From Parietaria judaica (lineage: Eukaryota > Streptophyta > Magnoliopsida > Rosales > Urticaceae), in NCBI GenBank assembly GCA_954871525.1, contig OX940861.1, positions 34,795,201 through 34,859,200 on the forward strand: a DNA stretch of 64,000 nucleotides. Reading direction: 5' to 3'. A model generated the notes under the pieces. It was not told the DNA's origin. It made no database searches and saw nothing but the letters and a program-made list of their open reading frames with translations. Position numbers and translations under genes: made by a program. Shown here in pieces: positions 24,064-34,671 of this stretch (the stretch's first letter is position 1; each line of letters begins with the position of its first letter).

Positions 24064-24969
24064 GGATATGTGTTTTGAATTATGCTCACAAACTCATGAA
24101 TATTCTAGTATGATAGAATCATGTGAGTGTATGTTTTGTTGAATTGCTTTTATATGGCTACTTTTGTATGTTTTGATGCAGGATGATGTGCATGATCGAT
24201 GAACCATATCGTTGTCAATGAAATTGCTTGAATGGTGATTATGTTATGAGGACTAGTAGTCCATGAATGTCGTCTCCAACGTCAACTAGATGAGCAAACG
24301 CGAGAGATACAAAGGCTGAGGGGTGAGATCCGTAATAGGGATGCTGCGGCACAACCGCAACATGGACAAGGTGTAATGCCCGCAATTAATAGACGAAAAC
24401 TCGTGAGGTTTCATGTGCAAAACGAAAGCGAGTTGTTTATCTTTTGTTTTTGATGTTCTATTAAAGTGCATAACTATTATGTCCATTATTATTTAATTAA
24501 GTATGTATGTATATGTATGTGTATATGATGAATGCGCCTTTATATGTGTATAAGCTCTTTAAGTATTTATGAACCCCATTTAATATCATGGGTACGTATA
24601 TATTATATAATTAGTCCCTAAACTGTGAGGCAAAAACCCCATTTTTATTAAATTTGTTTTATTTATTGTTTAGTCCCTAATTTCGTTTAATTGTTCAAAT
24701 CTAACATTTTGGTACTTAAGTTAGGTTTTGAAAAAAAAAATGTTTAAATTCTTATATTATTTTGTGTGTTTTAAATATTTAAAAATAAATATGAAATAAA
24801 TAAAAACATATAACAATAAAAGAAAGTAAATATGCATTTTTTATTCAACAAACTCGAAGGCCGGATACGGGAAAGTACAACTACAACCAAATCTCGAATG
24901 GCAAACAAAGTTTCAATTTCAATGTACAATAAGAAAACGAACAATTGAAAACGAATTACATTTGAATAT
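24064..24969. other. unassigned stretch with one coiled-coil-like reading frame
   Basis: Bases 24268-24450 on the plus strand read RLQRQLDEQTREIQRLRGEI, a heptad-like charged segment that continues into AINRRKLVRF. It could be the tail of a gag or of a CACTA-type transposase product. No start codon or domain supports a gene. The rest is A/T-rich and without features. Confidence 0.35.
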
Positions 24970-26110
24970 GTGAAAAGTAATTCGCCAATTCTCGGTCAAA
25001 CATATCATTTTCTTGTTGTCGCTTGTTGGCCATAATCCAATCTCTCGAAAGCATAAGGATCTAGACCATCAATGACCTCGTAGACTTGCGGCGAGGCTCT
25101 AACATCCTTCCGGCCATTGAGAATGCCGCCTCCGATAATACCGTTGAGACCAGGATTGTGAGAATGTCACGAGCGAACAAGGATAAAACCGGATACTCCG
25201 ATTGATTTGCGTGCCACCAGTGAAGGGTGTCGAGGCCTTCGTTAGGGCACGGTGTCGGAGGGAGGTTGTAGAATCGGGCGTACTCGTCGACGGTGTTGCG
25301 CCGTTGACGTCGACGAAGAACACGTGATCCCGAATTGCCATTTCATTGTGAACCCGGAGAAGAAGTCGATGCCGTATTGCCGCAGCCGCGCCCAATAGCC
25401 GTAAGGTTGTAGAATAACCGGTGATTGTACACGTATGGTGAACAACCGGTCCCACGTCCGCCCAATATTGAACAAAAAATATTAACATTTAGAGTAATGT
25501 TAGGAAATTAAAAAAAATCATCTTAAGAAATAAAGTTAAAAAAATTACCTGAGTTTGTTTTTGAGGATTCGTTTCCTCCATCTGATCTTCCGAGTCGTTA
25601 AATTTTTTCTCGTACTCTCGGTATAGGGCCTTCATCTTCTGATCCGCATCAAAGTAATTGTGCGTCATATAGGGCTCCCCCGTCATAGCTTCCATGACAT
25701 GTAAGACATCCTGCACTTTGGAAAGCTTAAGTGTCGGATCTACGATTACAGCGGCGAACCCTAATAATACTCGAACTTTGCAATCATCGGGGTCAGTACA
25801 TCGGTAAATAAAGTATTACTTTTTGCATTTTCAAAATGAGAAAGAATATCGAAAATAGCGGGCAAAGCTCTTTGAGACGTGGGTGAGTAAACATGAGATA
25901 AATCAATAGTAATTTGATTAAAAAGGTTAAGAATAACCTTGAATTGGATAACGGTTATCCAATCGTACGAAGTGAGGTCTTTGCGGTCGTCGTGCTCCGG
26001 GCCGTTGATCCAGTTTGTAAGAAGCTCCAGGTATGGTATGACAGCATCAAACATCATGTAAGTCGAGTTTCAGCAGATCGGCATATCCGGTTGAAACGTC
26101 CTGACCTGGT
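24970..26110 (-). pseudogene. hAT transposase (RICESLEEPER-like), C-terminal half
   Basis: Reading right to left on the minus strand: NSTYMMFDAVIPYLELL, then LFNQITIDLSHVYSPTSQRALP (RNase-H-fold and DUF4413 region), then MKALYREYEKKF. After a gap it continues as LHWWHANQSEYPVLS and ARDILTILVSTVLSEAAFS, the hAT C-terminal dimerisation domain. Two nonsense codons are clear: a TGA at 26070-26072 where the family has the W of RWNSTY, and a TAG at 25061-25063 in the dimerisation domain. Frames also change near 25300-25490. The N-terminal BED finger and first catalytic D are missing. No terminal inverted repeats were found. Confidence 0.85.
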
Positions 26111-26119
26111 AACTATGAC

Positions 26120-28427
26120 CTGGTAACTAACATAATGGAAACTACTCTATCCGAAAGCTTCCATTTCGACAAAACTTCTAGTATAGCCTCGACTAGGTTT
26201 ACTGTTATGTGTCTAACCATCATCGGCTTAAAACCTATGATACGTTTTCCATATGCCAATTATCATTAATAAAATGAGCTACGACCGTAATATATGTAGG
26301 GTGTCTAATTCCGAGGAATCTCAACTGATTGTTTATCGATCAACCTATGGGTGCGTAGGGTAACCTTTGAAAAATACTTCGCAGGGATTAGAGTCTCATA
26401 CCAACAATCCCAATACCCTATCCGACTCATAGGATTCGAAAAACAATCATCCCGATCGTTCATATTCAATTTTCGAATTAATCATTAATACACGAATTAA
26501 TTGAGCCTATGAGTATTCATAAATAATTATTCTATCAATAAATAATATTGCGTACCTTTTTTAATCGATTCCATTGCGCAATTCTGATCTCCGTTCTTCG
26601 CATTCTTGAGATCCTGCGAACTTGCTTGATTGAATCTCGAAGATAGCTCTCACGAGTCTTCCGATGTATACTCCGGATCTACGCCGCTGGGATGTGTGGG
26701 CTCCCACTGAATAGAACCCTAAACCCTAATTCGAATTTTTCCTGAATGATGCATCAGAGAAAATCGCAGAAACTCTAGAGAGAGAGAGAGAAAAATCAAA
26801 ATTTGAGTGAGAGTGTGAGTTATGATTTCGGTTTCAGGTGTTCCCTATTTATAGGGAATGACCCAACCGCTTTGAGAAAAAATTTCAACCAACTGAGAAA
26901 GATTTACTCAACCACTTGGAGATATTCACTCTAAGATTGTATTTAAATAATTTAATCAAATAAAGAATAAATCCAAATCAAATCTTTTTTCAGAAAATAC
27001 CCTAAAAGATTTAAAAAATCAAATCTTTATATTTGCAAAGATTTAATATTTAATTTCGAATATATAAATATAAAATCGAAATTAATATTCAATTTCTCTT
27101 TTTAAATATTTCAGGTATAAATATCAATATTTAATTTCTCTAATTTTCTATTTAATAATAGTGTCATATTCAGCCTAAGCTAAAAATCGTTATTATCATA
27201 AATCTCAAATCGTCTGTCAGAATAACACGATTCAAAAAGATATTTAATCAGAATTTAATTTCCTACAACCCTAGAGTTGTCCAAGGAACAAATTCATAAT
27301 CTTTTTTATAGTTTCTGTATTGACTAAAAGTTTGGTACTTTTGTCACTTGAGGGTAATCATGATTTTCATGTAACAAAGTTACATATCATATCTGATCGA
27401 TTCTATTCTATGTTATGAAAAAAAAATTGAATTTGCGGTTTCGAACTTATGGAGCTACAAAGGGGACAAATGGACAATCGTACTTAAGCTACGTTGAAAG
27501 TGAAGAGTTTTCACCAACTTCGGTTACATTCCACTATAGCCCGAAGCTGAACTCTTAAGTACACGTTAAATATATCTTCCTGACTCAAGAGTCCATTAAT
27601 ACAGTCAGACTATCAGAATCCAAGTTTTTGTATTATTATGATTCTTGTCTTAGAAGGGTTGATCTCCGTATACCCGTTTAGACAACACTACCTTTGTTTC
27701 CATGATTAATGCAAAGTTACTCACCTAACGGTTTATGAAGTCGTTAGGCTCCGGATGAGTACTTCTTAGCTTCCCACAAATCACAACAAAGGAAATCATA
27801 AAGTTATTATCCGTATCTGTAGTCATGCAGTTTACTACGGCTAACCATCTGATCCCAAAACAAAAGTTTTAGGGATACTTGATTGTAAATTGAAATGATT
27901 AAATCAAATATCGTAAGTTAAACCGTACAGGCCCATACTACCTCATGACATCAACTGATTTTATCTGCCCATCGTTTCGACTTCTTTACTAGCTATCATT
28001 GACAGATTGAAGCGTTCAAGGTAAGTCTCGTCCGTCCAATATGAAGACACTTCATACTTGACTGATCTCAACGGTGCGGACAAACACCATGATGCGGTAA
28101 TATATCACCACTTATACGTGATTGAGTTCATCAATAGTTTTTACAAATTATTATATCCCCTTAATAATCTGAACTATGGACACCTTTTTAGTTATTATAT
28201 TGTGTATGTCAAACCTCCTCACTTAGACCAGTGTGATAACAAATACACAATTGCAAAAACATAACAACTATGGAATCAAAACTTTCACTATATTCATAAA
28301 GAAAAACTGAAACAGAATTGTCATTGATAAGTCATAAACCTAATATTTAACCAAGTCAACGTCATGATCTTATACAAGTGGCATTAGCATCTGAATTATA
28401 GGACATACTAATCAAGTACGTCCAACA
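26120..28427 (-). mobile_element. 3' LTR of copia element 2
   Basis: On the minus strand the LTR starts TGTTGGACGTACTTG at 28427 and is preceded by a polypurine tract (GCAAGTGGGAGAT, 28428-28440), the same arrangement as in copia element 3. The left end is uncertain, near 26120, next to a direct duplication of GACCTGGTAACTA. Only about 40-50 bp of internal sequence survives on the right (28441-28480, reading like the end of a copia RNase H), then Tat element 2 begins. About 2.3 kb, unusually long for a copia LTR. A GA-rich leader is near 26775. Confidence 0.6.
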
Positions 28428-28479
28428 ATCTCCCACTTGCACTCTGTTGCCCGAGGGTACACCGTTCAAAACTATGCCC

Positions 28480-31308
28480 TATTAAAAGAATGCATCGAGA
28501 AGCGAGACAAATAAATCTGGTAACATCGGGACCGCGCAAATGAACAATGGAAAATATAAAAATGGTCAAGTATCGAAAAGTGACCCGTCGAGGAGTCAGC
28601 CGATAAAAGTTAGAGAAATAAACCTACGAACAAGAAATATTATGCGCATAGAGTACAGAAATCTACCAAGCAAAGTGTCAACCAAATAAACAAGGTCATG
28701 CAATCCTGACCAAGGTGAAAAAAAACAAAGGGAGAACTACTTGAATTGATCTCTCGAACTACTCTCCCCAAGGGGATTCAAAGCAAAAAACATCTCGCTA
28801 GTAGATTGCCAATACGCAAGCGCAGCTCCCATCAGCGAAATTTTTTAACCCACTGGGTCGAATAAAGAAGGAAACAGCCGGTCTAGTACCTCTAGGGGAC
28901 GATGGGAACGCCAGATCCTAACAAAGGTCAGAAGCGTTTCTAACGCAGGGAGAGGTTTTGCCACATTCGGATCTGGTTGATATGGAGCCGTCTCGTCAAG
29001 CTTCTCTATCCATTCCTCGGCCTACTCGAGATTCTTATTAAGCTTCCGACGCAAATTATGTTCAGACAACGACTCCCCTAAAATCACAGCGAGAATTTTA
29101 GCAACAGATTCGTAACTTGTTAAAGTACGGAAGTCATGCACGCTCACATCGAGTTATTCGTAACGTCGTTCTGACTCTTGTAACAGCTTTTGCTCTTATG
29201 AAAGAGCTATTACCGACCTTCTCTCTCAACATCTCGCTCATGACACGCTTCTAACATATCATTGTGGGGACCGCTAAGACCCGCACAGAACTTTTGAAGA
29301 TGTGCCTCGCACTTCCGAAGGAGAACTTCACGATTTGCAAGCTCCTGGGTGCGCTCCCGAAGCAAGTTATCGACTCGATCTTTGTCTTTGGACAGCCCGA
29401 CAAAGTTCTTATGCAGATCTCCTAGCTAGATTCGGCCGCTTTTGGAAATATTCAAGCCGAATATTTAGATCCTCGCGCGCAAGTCGATCTCTCACGAGTT
29501 AGGCATTAGCAAGTTTAGACTGAGCATCGTCGAAGTAAGTTTGGCTCGGAGAGATTATAGCCGAAAATAACAAGTTCATCATAAAAATGGCATGCACCAA
29601 GGAAACAAATTATTCGAAATGATTGAGTAAAGAAACCCTAATGACGAACGGAACGGGAAACATAGTTTCGCCAACGCCTAACTTGATTTTAGAAGAATAT
29701 GCGACATACCCATCGTTCTTCGGAGCAAAGATGTGTTCATACAAACGCTGAAAAATACAACGACCACGCCCTCTTATTAGAAGCGTCTGGCAAAAGGAAA
29801 TCTTTCCACGACACATTGTGGCCGGCCTCGGCATCGGTCGGCTCTTCGTCTAAGCAAGAAAGGAATCTTCCATTAATCAAACGACTAAGCTCACGATCAC
29901 GTAACGCACGGAAAAACCTACCTTTAACAGCTATAACGATAGGGGAAGAAGGGTCGGCCGCCGTCTGAGTAGTTTTGGTTGCCACCAAGGAAGACGGTTC
30001 GACTGCTGTCTCAGTAGCTTCAGTCGGCGCCACGGAAGAAGGATCAAGCGAAACCTCGGGAACTTCCTCAATAATAGGAAAGGCATTAAAAAGCGGCTTT
30101 GGCCAAATCAGACTCAGTCGCAGCGATAGGAGCCACTACAGAAGTTACCTCGGACGATTTTGTGGCCTTGGACGAGTTAGTCTGGAGAGTGGTCGACGAC
30201 TCCAAGAATTTTCTTTTCTTTTTCTTCAAATTTTCCCCACCCGAGGATGAGTGTGGGACCAAAGAGGAAGGGGGCGCGGGATCCGCTGAGATATAGAAAG
30301 AGAGATGCACATTTTCGTCTTATTTTTCTTAAAACGCTTCTTGGGCGTGATCACGACATTATCAAATGCGTTCTCAATCGATAAAGAATGCCCCTCTCAG
30401 AGCAATACTTGGTTGAACCTTATGGCCCTATCTTAAGAAAGAGAAAGAAAAACGGTGTGAATAAGACAACAACAAACCTCAAAGAGAAATAGGAAATGGT
30501 AAAATACAAAGAAAAACTCACCCGAAGGTACCAGAACGGATTAGCTTGCCTCGGACCAGAGACCCGCCGCCTCGCAACAAGAAGGGAGGAAAGTACCACA
30601 AGACCTGTTAGAAATCTCCCAAAGCGTCTGATAAATCTGGTAGCAGAACTTGCCTCGTGATGAGTTGCGAAAATCGGTCTGCTTGGAACGAGTTCTTGAT
30701 CAAATAAAAGAAATCAAACCGTAAGAACGAGATAGAGACAACGAATGGGAAGTCAAAAGAAAGGTAAACAAAGAAAAGCGACTCACTGATGGGCACATCC
30801 CACGTTGTGCGAATCTTCTCAAATGAGCCGAAGGTCTCTCGGTCGAGTTTGACGAAGAAAAACGTGTCAAACCAGTCTACCTCCCGGGGGGAAGCCATCC
30901 ACTATCTTCAACCGGAAGCAGTGAAAGAGAGTGTAACGGCCCTATTCTGACTGTTCTTCAAATCAAAAAGGAGAAAAGATTCACGGCAGAATCGCAACGT
31001 TATAAAGTCGGGGTACCTACTAGAATCCTGATTGTGTTTGGGGGGAGTTGGGCCATACTAACACCAATTATCTTAATGTACTCCAGTAAAACCTTTAGGG
31101 GAGGGAGTCGTAAATGACATCCCGCGAACAAGACCTCATAAACACAGAGGAATCCTTCTTTATGGGTAAAAGCCCTGTCATTGTCGAAAGGAATAAGGAC
31201 CTCGACACCTCGAGGAAGAAGCCTATTTGACTTCAAAAGATTTACCATATCCATGGTGGCCTTCGAAACATGGTATTTTTCGGCGCCAACAGAATGTTTC
31301 TCAGCCAT
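28480..31308 (-). pseudogene. antisense gene of Tat element 2 (PF04195-like, coiled coil)
   Basis: Start at the ATG at 31308 (MAEKHSVGAEKYHVSK). The first block (31308-31018) has LRLPPLKVLLEYIKIIGVSM and QLPPNTIRIL, matching the LPHLIVCFLHAYKM and QVSPNSLRLL region of the antisense gene in Tat element 1. The block at 30898-30790 (FFFVKLDRETFG, TTWDVPI) matches FAHLDRHTLG of the same protein. Plausible introns lie after RIL (GTAGGT) and after DVPI (GTGAGT). Low-complexity Ser/Ala/Thr sequence follows, then a coiled coil (KNFVGLSKDKDRVDNLL, near 29350-29430). A TATA-like box (CATATAAATC) lies at 31471-31480. Scattered stops suggest decay, unless introns remove them. Confidence 0.6.
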
Positions 31309-31827
31309 TATCGTAAAATGACAAAGATGACCGGAGAAAAGTGAAATCAAGGAAGCGAGATAAAAATTACAACAAACGAAAATCTTGTTTCTTCCTCTTA
31401 AAGATGTATAGAATGGTGGAACTTTGAGAAGACGATGGATTTCGAAATAAAAAGAAAAATGAGGAAATATGATTTATATGCGACAACGTAAAAAGACATT
31501 TGACGGCTCACGAGAAAGGGCGTAAAGAATCGATGGGTCGATTCTACGGTCGACATTTAAGCGACTCTTCAACTGCTCAATACTAGCCTAAAAAGAGAAC
31601 GACTCGGTCAAAGCAGGCAGACGAAAAGACGTCTCGATCAGAAAAAAAACATGTGGCGAGAGCGAAGTGGGCTTGAGATCGCGTTTCAAAGGACCGAGAG
31701 TTGCGAGAAAAAGCTGTAAGACCAGTTTTTTTATAACGGGTGATTTCAACTGAATAACCTTCGACCTCGACCTAAACACGTGATATTCTCCCAAGCGTTT
31801 TCACACTCGGAAGAATAGGGGGCTAAC

Positions 31828-32495
31828 TGTTGGGGTCGATTTTGGTTTAGGGCCCAAAATACCTAAGTAACGAGGAAGATTAGCATGAAAGAGCATCAAG
31901 CGTGTACCAAAATATTCCTCTACGGCTAAGTATCTGATCGGGCTAGCCCAAGTCGAAGTAAACCGGATCGACCAAGGTATCCAAATTCCTGCCAGGTGGA
32001 ACCTAATCATAAAAACCCACTTGTATGATGATGAACGAACAAAGAAGATTCATCCAAAAATCGAGGGAATGATATCATAAACCCACTTGTATGATGTTGC
32101 TTTCCTGGAGCCGACACGAATTAGTACCGACTAGGTCGTAGCAACGGATTGGGACCACCATAATAGGGTTTCGTTATAGGAATCGGAGCCCAATAAGAGG
32201 CTCAAATGTACTCCTATAACTAGTATGAAGTGTCCTTCAAAAGGACCGAGGATAACCAATTGTAAAGGGCATATTCACTACGAGAAAAGTACTATCATCA
32301 CTCCCAAAAAGAACATTATTTCTCTCTCTTTTTAGCCACTGTTGTACTAAAGAATCCAAGCTTGTACTTATTTTCTTAAAATTTGTACAAGAAAGGCAAC
32401 AAAATAAAAGGCGTAGAGAAATTCATACACATTTTGTTCAACGTTCATTCTCCATTTCCTTTGGATCGATTATCATTTTACATACGATCTTAACA
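31828..32495 (+). repeat. 3' LTR of Tat element 2
   Basis: Begins TGTTGGGGTCGATT directly after the polypurine tract and ends CTTAACA. No partner LTR is in the window, so age and TSD cannot be judged. Confidence 0.7.
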
Positions 32496-32714
32496 GAAAC
32501 GTACGGCCCATTTTTGCTCTGCGGAAAACACTTTCTAAACTCGGCGCTGTCACGTGTGACGCCGTGACTGTTGTCGTTCGGTTTTTACCCTTACAAGAAC
32601 TTACCATGCCAAAAAAAAAATTGGAACTTATTGATGCCGTTTGAAAGACAATTGAAATTTTTGCCGCTATTTATACTCACAATAATAATAATCATAATAA
32701 TAAAGACTATGTAC

Positions 32715-33093
32715 CAAAACGTAGAGCAGAGATGCTACGGCGATGGTACGATAACGGCCTAGAAAAAAGTAAACCACAAAGGCGCCAAGAAGAGGCAGGA
32801 CCGCGGCGATGCCACTCCATGCATTGATGTTAATCGTCGCCTCCGCCATAGACTGCCCCAACGGCCCCGTCAGGTACATTATCAGATTGGCGCCGATTCC
32901 ATATAACGCAAACCTCTCCGCTATCTCCACACCTTCATTATATTGTTTATACACAGTTAAGATCGTCAGTTGTTATTCAGGAACATATATGAGTACATTT
33001 ATATATTTACCCATGATATATCCCGCGGATTTCCAGCAATCAGAACTCTGTCGCCATGCTCGTCGGCCCTTGTGTGCGTGGAGTGCGTGGTTA
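32715..33093 (-). pseudogene. NPF5-like transporter relic 2 (exon 2 and part of exon 1)
   Basis: Exon 2 is 32715-32932, 218 bp, exactly the length of exon 2 in the intact gene, with AG acceptor and GT donor kept. It encodes VEIAERF (ExxER intact), [12 protein letters not shown] and PLLGAFV; the intact gene has ADSFLGR where this copy reads VYFFLGR. Part of exon 1 follows from about 33012 to 33093, with a 1-bp frame change and a stop. It is interrupted by foldback element C at about 33094. Exons 3 and 4 are missing to the left, where Tat element 2 lies. Confidence 0.85.
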
Positions 33094-34225
33094 TTAAAAA
33101 TGGGGAATTTTGCGGCGAAAAATCATCGAAGTCACGAAATTCTTGCAGATAAATCACTAACGTCTATTTTTTGCGGCAAAAATCATTAACGTCATCAATT
33201 GTTTGCAGATAAGTCACTAACGTTTATTTTTTACGGCGAAAGTAATTAAAGTCACTAAATTCTTGCAGATAAATCACTAACGTCTATTTTTTGCGCCAAA
33301 AGTCATTAACGTCAGAATTTCCTTACAAATGTTATCTGGCAACGTTAAATGACCAATCACCAGCCTACATGGCATTCACCACTTGTCACCAACGAGGACA
33401 ATAACATTATTTGAAATCGATATTTTTACGGCAATTGTACCATAAACTTTTAAAATTTATTTTATTGTGGCCAAAATTTGTGACATAATGTATTTGCATA
33501 TGGCATTACACATTCTCTTTAGTTATTCGCTACAATATTATGTAATTTGGATAATAATTAATTATCTTACAGTAGCAAATTATTTACTATAATATTATCT
33601 TATGATAGCAAATATTGTAGCAAATCCTTAAACATGTTGTGCAATTTCATTGCGAACACATTCTGATAGATAACGTATGTCACATATTGTGATAAATAAG
33701 AAGTTGTGATACATAAATTAGAAATATTATCATAAAAAATTAGAATTTTAGGACATTAATAAATAAATCGTAAATATTGGCAGGAAAAAATTGGAAGTTA
33801 TGGTAGGATTATTTTTTTACTGTTTTCGAATTTCGGTCACGATAAAATTAATTTTAAATGTTTATGGTACAATTGCCGTAAAAATCTCTATTTCAAATAA
33901 TGTTATCACTAAAACTTGTTGTCGTTGTTGGAGACATATAGCGAATTCCATGTAGGCTGGTGATAGGTCATTTAACGTTGCCAGATAACATTTGTAAGGA
34001 AATACTGACGTTAATGACTTTTGGCGCAAAAAATAGACGTTAGTGATTTATCTGCAAGAATTTAGTGACTTTGATGACTTTCGCCGAAAAAAATAAACGT
34101 TAGTGACTTAAATAGCAAACAATTGATGACGTGAATGATTTTTGCCGCAAAAAATAGACGTTAGTGATTTATTTGCAAGAATTCAGTGACTTCATTGATT
34201 TTTGCCGCAAATTGCCCTTAAAAAT
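33094..34225. mobile_element. Mutator-like foldback MITE C (8-9-bp TSD)
   Basis: Element 33102-34217 (about 1.1 kb) lies between TTAAAAAT copies (33094-33101, 34218-34225; the ninth base differs). Ends are GGGGAATTTTGCGGC and its near-complement GCCGCAAATTGCCC. Each arm holds four short units of the form AAATCACTAACGTCTATTTT in alternating spacing. The arms continue inward to CCAGCCTACATGG, and the core is A/T-rich. No ORF is encoded. It sits in exon 1 of the NPF relic. Confidence 0.85.
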
Positions 34226-34671
34226 AGGAAAACATATAATATTATTATATATAACTGGGTGGGCTATGTCATGTATGCATGATTGCAACAATGCAATACT
34301 TTAAGAAGCTAGGAATTATATCGTTCATATATATATATATATTTGAAAGAAAGATGAGTCTCATTTAACCCTCCGAGTCCCCCAAACAGGTGCGACTCTA
34401 AAGAGAAGAGTACTCTACATCGAATTATCAGCGGCAACACCCAAACAAGTATCCCGAACATGGGTCAGGACTCCCTCGGTACCAACAGAGTCACGAAAAA
34501 CAAGAGGTTCAATACTAGGCGGGTTCGACCCTAGCCAAACTATATTCCCTCTAGACTTAATCGCGAGACGAGCAAGGCCATGCGCGACTCCATTGCAGCA
34601 TCTCGGGCTGAAGTAGAAAATTACAGACTCAATCTGATTGACTAAGCGATGGATATCGGAGACAATAGTGC

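Larger units (their letters stand above)
28480..32495 (+). mobile_element. truncated Tat-lineage gypsy element 2 (3' part)
   Basis: Contains only the 3' side of the element: an antisense gene on the minus strand, a polypurine tract (AGAATAGGGGGCTAAC, up to 31827) and a 3' LTR at 31828-32495 (668 bp, TGTTGGGG to CTTAACA). The polypurine tract matches that of Tat element 1 almost exactly. Gag and pol, which would lie on the plus strand to the left, are absent; the left edge is fused to copia element 2 near 28480. Confidence 0.7.
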
